Source: Rotaria sordida
Taxonomy: Eukaryota > Rotifera > Eurotatoria > Philodinida > Philodinidae
NCBI GenBank assembly: GCA_905250125.1
Contig: CAJNOL010001195.1
Span: forward strand, 1-64,000
Reading direction: 5' to 3'
DNA: 64,000 nt
This document shows, piece by piece, positions 1-11,835 of the stretch; position 1 is the stretch's first letter, and every line of letters starts with the position of its first letter. Below the pieces are notes generated by a model that did not search any database, was not told the DNA's origin, and was given only the letters and a program-made list of their open reading frames with translations. Made by a program: the position numbers and the translations under genes.

Positions 1-1091
1 TCTTGCTAATCACAGGCAAATTGTTTTTATACTATCTATTGTGGATCCCATTTCCTTTTATTTAATCTTTCAGAAATGAAATAACGAAGTAATTCATGTA
101 TTATCACGGGCCGTTATTCATATACGATCTGTGACGCGGAAGGGGAGAGGAGTATCGTTAAAGTTCTGTCAGAGACCGAAAACGAAACGAACTATAACGG
201 TTCTATTCGGTCTCTGAAAGCTACTAGTACAACCTGTCGAATTCAAAATTTTTAAACTCGAATTTGAATCATACTTTTACTACTCTCAATAAAAGTTTTT
301 AATCTAAACATGATAATCGTTGCGAAGGTGTAAGATACTTTTTCGTTTATTTGTATTCAGTGAATAAGACATTCTACACATTTCTCAATCAATCTTGATG
401 ATAATCTTATGATAATCAAATCATAATTGACTCTTACTTTTAGAATAGTATCCGATAGGCTCTAGCTACCAGTTTTCTTAAATGGACTCGGATAGATTTA
501 TCGATTCAATGGTTAAGAATTTAGTAGATGTCTTCTATCTGCTAAATCCTACCTTTGGCTTGATTCTGATAACGATAGATTTTACTTGAGGACTTCGTTA
601 TGCAGCTCGTCACCATTATCGATATAAAAAAAAACCTATCTTTTCGTTGTTGACAAACGGTCAAATCATTTTTCACTTATGTACTTTTGCATAAATAATC
701 ACTTAAAACGTTACAAGTATCATGTAAGATCAAGTTAATTATAATTAAATATTCTATGGTTTTAAGTGAACTATCTTATACATCATCAATGAGAACATAA
801 TTCAAGATAGATGACTCAAAAACGTGTTAGTCGTCGACCAAATAAATCGAATATTGAAGAATATTTTTAAATGTAATACGTATAAATTCTAGAATAGTTT
901 TTCTAGATCGGAACTAGGACTAAAACAAACTTAGTTCGCGCACATCACTAGTTACGACTATTATTTCAAAAGCAATTCAGGATACGACTATTTTATCAAT
1001 AACATTTTTTCTATTCTTATTCCAATTTTACTTGATACTGTTTCTTTATGTAGTCTTTTGTAATAGTTAATATATATTTTTTTCTCTTTAG
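1..1091 (+). other. Intron of the WDR46 gene, open at the left edge
   Basis: No coding exon is visible before the acceptor at 1089-1091. The stretch holds old dispersed repeats. Bases 64-137 belong to a family with further copies near 8676-8810, 32258-32455 and, inverted, 33671-33850. Bases about 820-950 resemble 52725-52860. Earlier WDR46 exons must lie to the left of the window. Confidence 0.6.
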
Positions 1092-1664
1092 ATTTATCAG
1101 GATATATGTGATAATGAGTCTTCATCAAATGAATTACCACGTTATCTTGTTCATCGATGTTCAAATGGTTCATCAGCATCATCATTATCTTTTTGTCCAT
1201 ATGAAGATGTATTAGGTGTTGGACATGAACGAGGATTTATTTCATTACTTGCACCGGGTGCAGGTGAACCAAATTTTGATACATTAGAAGCAAATCCATA
1301 TCAAACAAAAAAACAACGAAAACATGCAGAAGTTAAACAATTACTTGATAAAGTATTAAAAAAAAGAATTTGTTTTTGAATAATTAATTTCTATGATCAT
1401 ATTTCTATATTTTAGATTCAACCAGATATGATTACTTTAGATAATTCAATATTAAGTGAAATTGATCGAAAAACATTCATACGAAAACAAGAAGAAAAAA
1501 GAAATAATTTTAATTTTATTAAACCAAAAGAATTGATTATTAAATCGGATAAGAAAAAAGGAAAAATTGGTAAAAGACTTGCACGTAAAACACAAATACG
1601 TGATGCTAAACTTAAGGAATATCTTCAACAACAACAATTAAAACGTAAAAAAACTAAAAATTGA
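1092..1664 (+). CDS. WDR46: WDR46/UTP7 small-subunit processome WD-repeat protein, 3' part
   Basis: WDR46 (BING4; yeast Utp7) is a nucleolar WD40 protein of the SSU processome needed for 18S rRNA maturation. Two exons are in the window: 1092-1352 and 1416-1664, joined by a 63-base intron, phase 0. The first carries the family hallmark [12 protein letters not shown] followed by [12 protein letters not shown] and an [10 protein letters not shown] segment, the end of the propeller and start of the C-terminal BING4 region. The second encodes IQPDMITLD and a Lys/Arg-rich tail typical of nucleolar proteins. Upstream exons are outside the window. The stop is only 139 bases before the MUL1 start, and a possible poly(A) signal (AATAAA) sits near 1708. 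Identification is strong; only the missing N-terminus limits it. Confidence 0.93.
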
Positions 1665-1796
1665 TATATGTTTTTGTTTTGTTTTGTTTTTTTGTTATCT
1701 GTTTTTGAATAAAAATCAAACAACACAATTATATTGTTTTCTTAAACAAAAATAAAAGTAAAAATAAAAGAGATTTCGTTTTTTTCTGTATATATT

Positions 1797-1806
1797 CCAG
1801 ACAATG
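1797..1806 (+). promoter_or_regulatory. Candidate trans-splice acceptor abutting the MUL1 start
   Basis: A T-rich tract (1777-1795) ends in TTCCAG at 1795-1800, and the MUL1 ATG begins at 1804, leaving a three-base leader. No upstream exon for MUL1 is evident in the 139 bases after the WDR46 stop. A spliced-leader acceptor is the simplest reading; rotifers are known to trans-splice. This is inference. Confidence 0.5.
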
Positions 1807-4800
1807 TTCGATTGGAATTGGCTTTGGGTAGTCGGTGAAATTGGTATATCTTATGGATTTTATCGATGGTGGAAATCGAATGATAAATTCTTGGCTGTTT
1901 TAGAGGTAGAAATGTGTTAATCAAACTTTCAAATAGTCTTTATTATTCAGAGAATTTTTTTTTGTAAAGAAAACAAAAATTCAATTTGATTCATTTATCT
2001 TTTATTATCTTCGATGAAAATTTTCGAAAAATATTTCCTAGCAAAATTACTTGTTCTATGAAGATGATAATTTCAGTTGCATGTAAGTTTATTAATTTAT
2101 AGTCACTATAGAGAATTACAATCAATGTAGAATGTAAATATGTATTAATCTGTTTTTCATATTAGTGGAGGATTTAGATGGGAGACAACGAGGGCGATCG
2201 TCCTTTCCTTTCGAAATATCTTACGATTTTTCTCAGCAGAAAATGAACCGATACAATTTCTAATAGACTTAAAAATACATTTGGTGACTATAATCGATTT
2301 TCTATTCCGAAATCTTAGATCTACAACTGTTTCATATGTATATCAGATTATTTCATGAAAAGAAAAAGCCGTTTGCCATATTTGTCATACTAAATAACGT
2401 TTTTGATTTCTTTCAAATATTTAATACTACTGCTAGAATTTTAGAATCTATCGTTATTAGGGTACGTATGTCAAAGAAAAATGCACATACAGAAAGCATT
2501 ATCCAAGAAGAGAATCTCGTCAAATAATGAATCGTTATTGAGAAGATGTGTCTTCAAACCAACAGGATCTACCTGTGTTCGCGGAAGCAGATAGGAGAAA
2601 ATTTTTTAATGTGTTTTAATTGAGAACATGTCCTATATTACGTTAGTTTTACTTGTCCTTATATTGTACACAGCATCAGAATGTTTCATGTGTTTGAGTC
2701 TCATGTTCACTGATTTCACCAGACTTTGAAACAACTGATTTTATTTTCTAAGAAAATTGAACAATAATATCTAACATCACAACTTTTATGCCTTGATTCA
2801 ATTGTGATAGATCGATTTTTTTGCAATGAACAAGTACTAAGACGACTATTAGAATTATTCAATGATTGATGAAATTAATTTATTTTCTACATCGAGTTAT
2901 TCTGAATGTGTTTTAGCCTTGTTTCTCTCAGAAAAAGACATACTAGAAGGTATAACATTTTTACAATAATCTAATATCCGCACTAGAATATTTCAAGCAA
3001 ATTTTTATTTTGACTGTTAAAAATGATCTGAAAGAGACTACGAGATTCTTATTGAAAAACTCAGTAAAGTCACCATAATTCTGAAGAAAAATGTATTTAT
3101 ACAAATCCTTTAAGGATTACCTATAGTCGTAATAGAGCTTATCTAATGCGATAAGACTCATCTTAAGAGTGATTTATTACTTTGCGAGATTCTTTCATCA
3201 GTTCGAGTACTATGAAAAGATGTGAGTAAAAATAGCACAGATTGATTCTCGTAGGAATCTGTAATCTATTACAGATCATAATAAATCCTAATAACCTATA
3301 GTACATTTGGATTACTATAAATTTTGAACTTCTTCGTAATACATTTGTATTTTATTGTTTTGTTTTACTCTTTTAAGAGAATTATCTTAATGCAATAAAA
3401 AAAAACAATTGAATTAATGTTGTTAGATATCGTAGATTTGAATGGATTCTATTTTATTTAATAATGAAAAACTAAACTTTCATATTTTAGGTAGCACCTG
3501 ATATTGATATAAATGATTTAAAACAATTTTCATCATCAAGAACTTTTATCGATTATGCAGCTATACATGGAATTGTTCGAACAAATGATTCAAAATCAAA
3601 TTCAGTATTAAAATCTCAATTTCATCCACATTGTCTAGGTGTTATTCATCGTTTAACTATACGTGAAAAAAAACTTGAAAAACTTCGTAATGTTTGGTAA
3701 ATATTCTTTTTTTAAAAATCCTCATACAAAAAAATTCATTTCTATTCAATGAAGGACTGAAACAAATAAAACAATTAGTGATATAATACGTCATGTACCA
3801 TTTCGACTTGTTTCACCATCAGGAAATTATATTCGTATTGATACACCAATAAAATTTGATTCAATTGAAGATCAATTAGAAGTAATTCATGTAAAATTTG
3901 AACCTAATACTTCATCTTCTATACAAAAAATTGTTGATACATTTCTTGGAGATTTATCAGCAGGTAAAAAGAAACTAAGTACAGTAGTAAACAAAAGTCT
4001 CTTTTCTCTTCACGAACTCACTCCGATTGGTTAAGTTCAAAGAGAATAATGAGGTAAGGCAAACTAGTTTTGCTTTCAACTTCATAACTTTAGAAAGGAA
4101 GGACATTGTGGATTAGTTAACATCTTATTATTTAGCGCTTTGTTTCAACTATTTACATTACTAATTTTTATCAAAACTCATCAAGTCTTTCGAGAACTAT
4201 AACTATTTTACTATAACCATTGATGTGGACTAATATTATCCAGTGCTCTTTATAGATCGATACTTCAATAATAGTTCAATGTATCGAGATTAAACTTTAA
4301 GGGAAGTTTCTCCTATAATTTTCAGAAGCAAACCTTGCATTTTAGAGATATAGTATATCAATGGTCATCATGTTCGTCAGTTCCATGTAAAAATATCAAT
4401 AATTAATCTTACATTTGACAAGAAACAGTACAAAATCTAGCAAGCAGCCTTTTCACCGGTTATAGAGCTGAGAAAAAATAGGTAGTATTCATCATAATTC
4501 TCCTTGTATTTAAATGAATTTCCTCCTTTCCGGATGTTAAAATGAACATTTTTTCGACTTTTAGTTTTTCATCGCTAATATAATTTCGAAGTGTCCTCTG
4601 TGGAATGTCACGCGTGAACATGGGTTCTTCGTTGTTAGTTAGTAGTTTTAATTAAACCCAACTTTTGAAATTCTTAGCAAAAAAACTTGTACTGCGATTA
4701 TTCTTTGTATGTAAAACTCTTCCTATAGTAATGATTATTTCTCATTCCGAAGGTGCTGAGAACATGGGTGCTGGACCTCTAATACTACCAGTTTGTGATC

Positions 4801-5840
4801 ACTTTAGTTGGAAACAAAAAGTCTTGATACATACAAGAAAATTTGTTTTTCGTTTTTCTTGAAATCAATTTTCACATAAAACTATTCGGAGCGCATCATT
4901 TTTTGTTTTGAATAATATTGTACCGTTGATTTTTGGTACAGTTTACAAAAACACTCTAGTAAAAAAGCACATGTATTAATCTTTTTATTCGAATGAGAGG
5001 AACGAAGTAGACACCCCAAATGATCTCTAGCATTTGTAAAAAAATTTCAGCTCTATCGGACTTATTGTGACTGAAAAAGTGGGACGATTTTTAGCCTTTG
5101 TGACCTATATATTTCCTAGGAAGAAGTATTTAGGAATTTTGAGTCAATGATAACTTTTATTTTTGATGAGTCGTTCTTCAGAAACTCTGAAAAGAGGAGA
5201 GTGTACATAAATTTCCAAATCGTCAGCACGTATGGTGGCGAATATTCGCGAGAGTTTAGACTTTTGTTTATTACTACTGTATTTTAGTCATTTTAATGGA
5301 ACATATGAAATTTCTGTTTTGGTTTATTTAGGTGTTGAAACTAAAGAACAAATGTTATTAGTCGATGCTCCATTAACTGGTGTTGGTCGTCTTGAAAAAC
5401 AATCTAATGGTATTTGGTATCTTGTTCCACATAAAAAATGGGGTGGAATATTAACACGATCAACTCGTGCTGAAATTGTTGCACAATATCGTGATCGTTC
5501 TCTTATAGTTCGAGTTATAAGTATATGTTTTGGTGTTGCTGCTATTGGTACAGCTGCTTATTTATTGTATAAATATTATTTCAAACGTCGACAACAAACA
5601 AATCGATTACCAAATATTTCACCAATAAATAATACAAATCAAACAGATAATAATTCAAATGCTCGACTTCATTGTGTTATATGTTTAGAAAATGAAATTG
5701 TTTATAGTCTTCAACCATGTTCACATTTAGGTTTATGTCATTCATGTGCACAAACATTACAATCAAGAAATCGTGGTGAAGAATTATGTCCACTTTGTCG
5801 TACACCTATTCAAGAATATCAACGTATATTTTTACCATAG
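1804..5840 (+). CDS. MUL1: Mitochondrial ubiquitin/SUMO E3 ligase MUL1 (MULAN/MAPL)
   Basis: MUL1 is an outer-mitochondrial-membrane E3 ligase acting on mitofusin and Drp1 in mitochondrial dynamics and stress signalling. Exons: 1804-1905, 3491-3696, 3755-3963, 5332-5840; they join in frame to 341 residues (human 352). Visible parts: a hydrophobic Trp-rich N-terminus (first membrane segment, about 4-23), a GIDE/BAM middle domain, a second membrane segment around 240-262 (ISICFGVAAIGTAAYLLY), and a C-terminal C3HC4 RING at about 287-328 with CVIC, CSHLGLCHSC and CPLC. This order matches the family exactly, with the RING facing the cytosol. Introns 1 (1.6 kb) and 3 (1.4 kb) are unusually long for this window. 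The alternative ATG at 5232 lies in intron 3 and is not used. Confidence 0.95.
1906..3490 (+). other. MUL1 intron 1, long and repeat-bearing
   Basis: A 1585-base intron with no supported gene. Bases about 3140-3210 resemble 31450-31520 in a FAF1 intron (shared blocks such as TCTAATG, GATAAGA and GAGATT), so part is an old dispersed repeat. A 63-codon frame at 2336-2527 has no recognisable domain and is probably chance. Confidence 0.5.
3964..5331 (+). other. MUL1 intron 3, long
   Basis: A 1368-base intron between the GIDE-domain exon and the RING exon. I see no gene, tRNA or clear inverted repeat in it; the 65-codon frame at 4665-4862 has no family resemblance. Confidence 0.5.
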
Positions 5841-6852
5841 AATGTTTTCCTTTTCTTTCTTTATATACGTGTGCTGTGTATCATTTGTTCTAGGATTAAT
5901 TTCTTCCTTCTTTTTGTTTCATTAACTGATACAATCGATCCGGTTTATCGTTTCGATCGAAAACGATAAAAAAATATCCAAACTCTTCTAGTTTGTTTAG
6001 AATTATGTCCGAATTTGTACATTCTTTTCAGTAGTTTCAAAACGTGAAATAAGATTAAACTTTACTGTGTACACAAAGACGAGTATAGAACACGACTCTG
6101 CGGGTTTTGCTCTACGCACTTCCACTCAGTAATCCAGATAAAAAAAAAATATTGTTTACACAGGCAATTTTTTTTATTCCTGAGTCATTGAATTCAACTT
6201 TCAAGTTTGTCATGTTACTGACAAATTCGGAAGTATAGAAAGGACGTATAAATTTGGACGTATAGGAAAGAAAATATGAAAACAGAAGTATGATTTTATT
6301 TGATATTTCATCATATTTTGCATTTCTCTTAGAAAAAGTTTGTTATTTTTTTTTATCGATGTTTCCCGAAAAAACAAAACATAAGACGGAGTGTATGAGC
6401 AGATGATATTTTTATATATTTATATGGTTCTTTATATTGATTTATTTTTCTTTAGTTAAGAAATAGAAACTGCGAAATTTAACATATGTGCGTTTATAAA
6501 TAGAATTTTTTTTTCATTTTGAAATAAACAAAAAACACAAAGAAAATTACTCGGTGTTTTTTTAAATATTGCTGTATCATATATATGTCACACTTTTTTC
6601 GACATATAATGTTTGATAACAATGAATATGATAAATTACCGCGATAAATAAACCATTGTCATGTTGTCCCCTCATCTGTATTTGCTTGATAAAAGAATCC
6701 AGGTATAATACTCAGAGAAAGAAAGAGAAAAATAATTCCTTTATATTTTTTATTCTTTTTCTTCCTTTTCAACCATATAAATAGTACGAGATAAATGTAA
6801 CTTTGCCTTCACTTCATCATTTTGTATTGAAGATTGTAACGGTATTTTAACT
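5841..6852. other. MUL1 3' region and aminopeptidase 5' region
   Basis: No gene is seen. The left part is AT-rich 3' flank of MUL1; the right part contains the probable core promoter of the downstream aminopeptidase (TATA-like box at 6775-6782). Confidence 0.5.
6775..6782 (+). promoter_or_regulatory. TATA-like box upstream of the M17 aminopeptidase
   Basis: TATAAATA lies about 71 bases before the ATG at 6853, a spacing that fits a transcription start with a leader of roughly 40 bases. It stands out from the surrounding C/T-rich tract, but AT-rich DNA yields such matches by chance. Confidence 0.35.
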
Positions 6853-9635
6853 ATGGCTCCCAATCAAATGCCTACTGTTGTGTAAGTAAAACAGAAAAAA
6901 AAATCAAGATCTTTCAAAATCTATTGTTCTTTATAATTTCTAGTGATGTTAATTTAGTGAAAAATTTATCACCATCATTAAAAGAGTATGATGCTTTAGT
7001 TGTTGTTGCTACACAATTGAATGAAATTACAGAATTTGTTGATAGTTCTGTAGTAAAAGATCTTCAATCATTTAGTCAAGTGAGAATATTAAAATAAATT
7101 TTGTTTTTTTTTTGTTTCTCCTTGAAAATTCTATTTTGATTTTAGTTGAATAATAATTTTAATGATGAAGTTACACTTATTATGAGTGAAAATGTTCCAG
7201 GCAAACGTCTTGTATGTATAATAAACCAAAAAAATTATTAAAAAAATACTTAAAGTAATTATATATTGTTTAGATATATTCACCAACTGGTCCAACTAAT
7301 CGAGATTTTGATGATGTACGTCGTTTTTCTGAAGCAGCATCAGCTGGTGTTAAAAAGGCATTGTCTATTGGTGCGAAATCTCCTATTATTGCATGTTTTG
7401 GTTCAAAACGATTTCGACAAGCTAATTTAGTTACATTACTTGGTGCACTTGACACAACTTATGTGGTAAAATGAGAAGAAAATTATGATTTGTTTTTTTT
7501 TCTATTTATTATGAAAAAAAAAATATTCATTTTTAGCCATTACAAGTTCGAGAAGATGTACCTGAACGTAAGAGTAAAGCTGATAAATTCGGTTTTTTTA
7601 TTGGTCAATCATCACCTGATGATAATTATAATGAAAAATTAATTAAATATGCTCGAGCTATTGAATTTGGACGTGCTGTTGGTCGAGATATTGGTGGAGG
7701 TGATCCTGAACGTATGGCACCACCACGTGTTGCTGAATATGTTCAAGAATTATTTCATGGTTCATCCCATGTTAAAGTAAAAAATGAACTTCTTTTTTTC
7801 TTCTATGATATATTTTTAAAGAATATTTACGTTTCATATAGGTTCAAATGGTCAAAGATAAAAAAGAATTTGAAAAAAATTTTCCATTATATGCTGCTGT
7901 TAATCGAGCTGCAAGCAGTAAGTAATAAAAGTGTTCTTTTTTTCTAAGTTCAATGACGATCGATATTTTATAGTTGTTGATCGTCATCAGGGTCGTTTAA
8001 TCTTTCTTGAATATATTGGTGAAGGTGAAATCAATACAACTGTATTACTTGTTGGTAAAGGTATTACATTTGATACTGGTGGTCTTGATATCAAAGGTAT
8101 ATTAAAGCTTTTTTTTTTCTTTCTTGAATCAAATTCTAAATCATATTTTATTTTTCTTGTTTTAGCTGGTGGTATTATGGTAAATTTGAAATTTTTTTTT
8201 TTTTTTATTTTGAATAAAGTTTTAATCATCACTCTTTCAGGCTGGTATGTCTTATGATAAATGTGGTGCTGCAAATGTTACAGGCTTTTTTAAAGTTCTT
8301 AATGAACTTAAACCAAAACAATTCAAAGCTATTGGTGTTTTAGCTGTAGCACGTAATAGTTGTGGTGAAGAAGGTTATACATCAGATGAAATTTTAACAT
8401 CACGATCCGGTGTTCGTATTCGAGTTGGAAATACTGATGCAGAAGGTATATGATGATTTAAAATATAAATAAGTATTTCAAGCTTTTTGTTTTTTTGTTA
8501 ATTTAAGGTCGCATGGTTATGGCTGATCCATTGTGTTATATAAAAGAATTAGCACTTAAAGAAGTTAATCCACATTTATTTACTATGGCTACACTTACCG
8601 GACATGTTATTCGTGCATATGGAACAAATTACACGGTAAATCTATAGAAAACAAAAAAAACCCAGCTTATTTATTCACTATCCTCTTACTTAATTCTTCA
8701 GAAATGTAATAAGGAAGTAGTTCATATATTATACCGAGACGTTATTTATATAAGGTTTTTGATTGTATATCAACAACATCTGTCGCGGTCTGTGACGTAG
8801 ATGTATTAGTAAAATATGCTCCGAACGCTGTTTTGCTTAGAACTTATACCAGTCGATAGAACTTGAAATTCGAAGTCTATTGGGTCTCTGTTTGAGTCAA
8901 AAACTCAAACGAATAAATGTTCGGAGAAATGATGTTAGATGAAGTTGTGGTAAATGCCTAATGGTTCTAGTCAGCTCAAAAAACATGTCGCAGAGCTACG
9001 TTTGACTTCATTTTCCGAATATTTATGTTGTTGAAATTTTCATGATGCGTGAGAGAAGGGAGAAATGTTGCTAAGCCGCCTCTAATGTATGTATCACAAC
9101 TGTAAAGAAGGGTGCGGATCGAAATTTTGAAACTACTTTTAGATCATATGTCACAGAAGAATTTATTTTGATTTTTTGTTTTCTTTGGGTTCTAGGCAGC
9201 AGTTGATAATGGACCAGCACGAGAAAATGAAACGTCACAAAAACTTCAAGCAGCTGGTGATGAAATTGGTGATCCATTTGAAATTTCAACTGTTCGACGA
9301 GAAGTTCGTTTTATTATTTAAATTCTATTATTTTTATTCATCTTGTAATCTTCTTGTTTATTCAGGATTTTGAATTTATTACTGATCAAGGTGAAGTAGC
9401 TGATGTACTTCAATGTAATAATCAATCAAGTAGTGCTACATCTCGTGGTCATCAATTTCCGGCTGCATTTCTTGCTCGAGTATCTGGTCTTGATAAACAT
9501 GGTTCTGATTCTAACAATCCATTACGTTATACACATCTTGATGTAGCTGGTAGTGCAGGAGAATTACCACATTCACCAACTGGTCGTCCTATTCCAGCAC
9601 TTTGTCAAATGTTTCTTGCTGATCGAGTTCTTTAA
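6853..9635 (+). CDS. M17-family leucyl aminopeptidase (W07G4.4-like)
   Basis: A two-metal cytosolic aminopeptidase that removes N-terminal residues from peptides. Twelve exons: 6853-6881, 6944-7079, 7146-7211, 7274-7465, 7537-7776, 7842-7917, 7974-8096, 8166-8179, 8241-8445, 8508-8635, 9196-9303, 9366-9635, joining in frame to 528 residues. The catalytic core is complete: VGKGITFDTGGLDIK supplies the Lys and Asp ligands and the catalytic Lys, MSYDKCGAA the next Asp, and NTDAEGR the Asp, Glu and Arg of the active site. The GGIMAGMS stretch resembles nematode W07G4.4-type enzymes more than classic LAP3. One exon is only 14 bases. The 560-base intron 8636-9195 contains a dispersed repeat; other introns are 54-71 bases. 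All metal ligands are present, so an active peptidase is likely. Confidence 0.93.
8676..8810 (+). repeat. Dispersed intronic repeat copy
   Basis: Within the aminopeptidase intron 8636-9195. It shares a core like AGTTCATATATTATA and following CGAGACGTTAT and TCAACAACATCTGTC blocks with copies at 64-137, 32258-32455 and inverted at 33671-33850. No coding capacity; probably a degraded non-autonomous element. Confidence 0.6.
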
Positions 9636-11490
9636 TTTTATTCATAATATTGACTTTACTGATTCGAACAAAATATAAAAATTTTATTCATGAGATTTAA
9701 TTGTCTTGTTTTGTTTTTCATCAGATAAAATATGTATTTTCATTTTGATTACTTAAGTATACATGGTAAGAAAGAATAATAACCTGAATTTAGTAAAATA
9801 AAAAACAATATCGAAAAAGCAAATGAATATAGCTTCAGGACGTCCATTCATCAACACTCGGTAAATAATTTGCAGCAGTATCAATATCGGACATTTATAC
9901 ATGAAAAAACAATCAAACATGAAAATGCTTTCATTCATCTAATATTTAAAAGGACTGCAGTAAAATTAGCCTGTAGCAGTTTAGAGATTTGCCGATAGGA
10001 ATAACAGATAGTAGGCTCGTAATAATATTAAATGGATAATTGTTATTTTTCCGTGAACGTTGAAAAGATATTTGTTCACTTTAGAAATAGCCCTTATTTT
10101 CAAAAGCCTTTTAATTATTTATCTTATGCCTCTATTTCGATATGAATAAATAGTACTTACCCTGTATAAATATTCGAAGGTATTGAGTAAAGATTAGAGT
10201 AAATATCATGCATTATATCATGACATTATTAATGCTGCGCTTCGTATAGCATTTATACAATACTTCCAGAATTGTTTTTCTTTCTCGACATACGTATCAA
10301 AACTTGTCGTTTTATATCGTGATGAACTGAAGAACGGAGATTCAGAAGATACTCGTCAGCATGGCCAGCCATCAGTCACTCACACATATGGGGAAGGTTC
10401 GAATTTAAAAGTAAAGAAAACTGACTCTACCATTTGAAAGAGAACGATCGATAATATCTTATGTTGCTGATTTCTTCCAATAAAAACGGTATCTCCAGAG
10501 AGAACTCAACAAGTTCCACCAAACAGATCCATCTTGACCACAGTTTGATTTAATATTCACGTCTGTTTTAGAAATACTACGTTTGGACATATTTGGGCCT
10601 AGTATTGAGTTCTGAACAATATGGAGTATTCGGTCACTCAAAGCTTCAACTTTTGTTTTTCTCGGGTTGAAAAACTCTTTCCATTGGATTCTAGTAAAAA
10701 TATATTATTTGGTGCAGAATTCAATGCTGATGATAAATATCGGGTTGCTTTTGACTCTTTTTGCCTTCATCTGGATCCAAACTGTGATTTTCGAGAAAAG
10801 GATGAAATTTCGTGACCAACAATATTTTTAGTTTGTTATTCGATACAGTTATACTTGTCAAGAAATGACCTAATATTCTGAAGCTTGTTAAAACTTGAAC
10901 AACTTTTATACAGAAAGTTTATTTGTATCTCGGTTTATTTCATAGTAAAATATTAAACTCTCAACTCCGCTAAAAACAAATTTTGATTTTTTGAAATTTC
11001 GTAACGGTCAGTATTTTCAAAATAGTTCAGCTCCAACTAAAGACAAATCAATAAAATTTTTACTGATAGTAGATTTAAATGTTCTATGTCTGATAATAAA
11101 AGTTTCAAAGAATTTTCTTTTGCCATTGACAAGAAATAGATATTATAATTTAAAAAAATGAAAGTCCATAACGCTTGATTACACCGTTGTTCAAATACTA
11201 AGTAAAAGTATCGAGATCGACCTGATCCCATTATTTTTTTAATCTTTCGGAGGATATCCCGTTTGCTTACAAATAGCGCTCAAAACCAAAAAAAATTTTT
11301 CTGTGGACTTAGTTATTTTCAAGATTACGAGGGAACACCACGAACTGATCAATCACTATTTAAATTTTAGTAATGCCAATTTGTAGAGCTTATTGAGTTA
11401 TTAACAGATATAATAATTATTTGGGCTCACAGCGCACTTAAGAATAAATTTCTCATAATCAAAGTTTCCATTAGTGCATCATAGCATATA
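9636..11490. other. Intergenic DNA after the aminopeptidase
   Basis: About 1.85 kb with no supported gene. The first few hundred bases are 3' flank. Short frames (9753-9938 on the minus strand; 10621-10815 on the plus strand) show no domain. A stretch around 10310-10390 can be read as a mariner-like RDELKNGDSEDTRQHGQPSV peptide, but it is isolated and too weak to call. Confidence 0.4.
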
Positions 11491-11544
11491 AGGTCAAAGG
11501 TGGAAGGTCAAGGGTCAAAGGTCAAGGAGAGTGAGAGTTGACCT
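11491..11544 (+). promoter_or_regulatory. Array of AGGTCA half-sites with one-base spacing (DR1-like)
   Basis: Five six-base half-sites stand head to tail, each separated by a single A: AGGTCA 11491, AGGTGG 11498, AGGTCA 11505, GGGTCA 11512, AGGTCA 11519. An inverted copy, TTGACCT, follows at 11538-11544. AGGTCA direct repeats with one-base spacing are the known DR1 site of RXR, HNF4 and COUP-TF nuclear receptors. It may instead be a seven-base tandem repeat with no function; no gene start is close. Confidence 0.3.
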
Positions 11545-11616
11545 GTGACTTTTTACTTTAGCATAGACACACAGACGTTCACTATGCACTATCACTCTGC
11601 GCGGATCTGTTGCAAG

Positions 11617-11835
11617 TCAATGATAATAATATGACTCATAAAAATGATGAAAACATAAAACTCTTTTACAATTAACAAACGCACATCTTATAAATGAGCT
11701 TTCTTCACACAAAGAACAAGTCAAGTTAATATTACTAAAACAAATTTGATCAACAGTTTGAAATGTTTCATAGTTCTCTGAAAAATAATCAGCTTTAATC
11801 CAAGACAAAAATTCAAGGTTAGTTCCAATATCTTT
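11617..11835 (-). other. Short open frame with a Cys/His cluster, unrecognised
   Basis: The minus strand has an open frame of about 70 residues ending with CSLCEESSFIRC, then CAFVNCKRVLC and FHHF before the stop. The spacing (C-x2-C-x7-C-x5-C-x4-C-x2-H) looks like a small zinc-binding finger, comparable in style to the Cys-rich tails of some DNA transposases. There is no convincing start, no upstream exon and no promoter. It could be the last remnant of a transposase or a chance frame. Confidence 0.25.

Noticed and set aside
5232-5331. MUL1 RING part as a separate gene starting at 5232
   Set aside because: The homology begins at 5332 after a TTTATTTAG acceptor; the upstream codons are intron read-through.
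7714-8274. Several short frames in the aminopeptidase region on both strands
   Set aside because: They run through introns or lie antisense to the well-supported aminopeptidase exons.
10310-10400. Peptide RDELKNGDSEDTRQHGQPSV resembling the linker of mariner transposases
   Set aside because: Only about 25 residues, no catalytic motifs nearby, no inverted ends found; chance or too degraded to claim.
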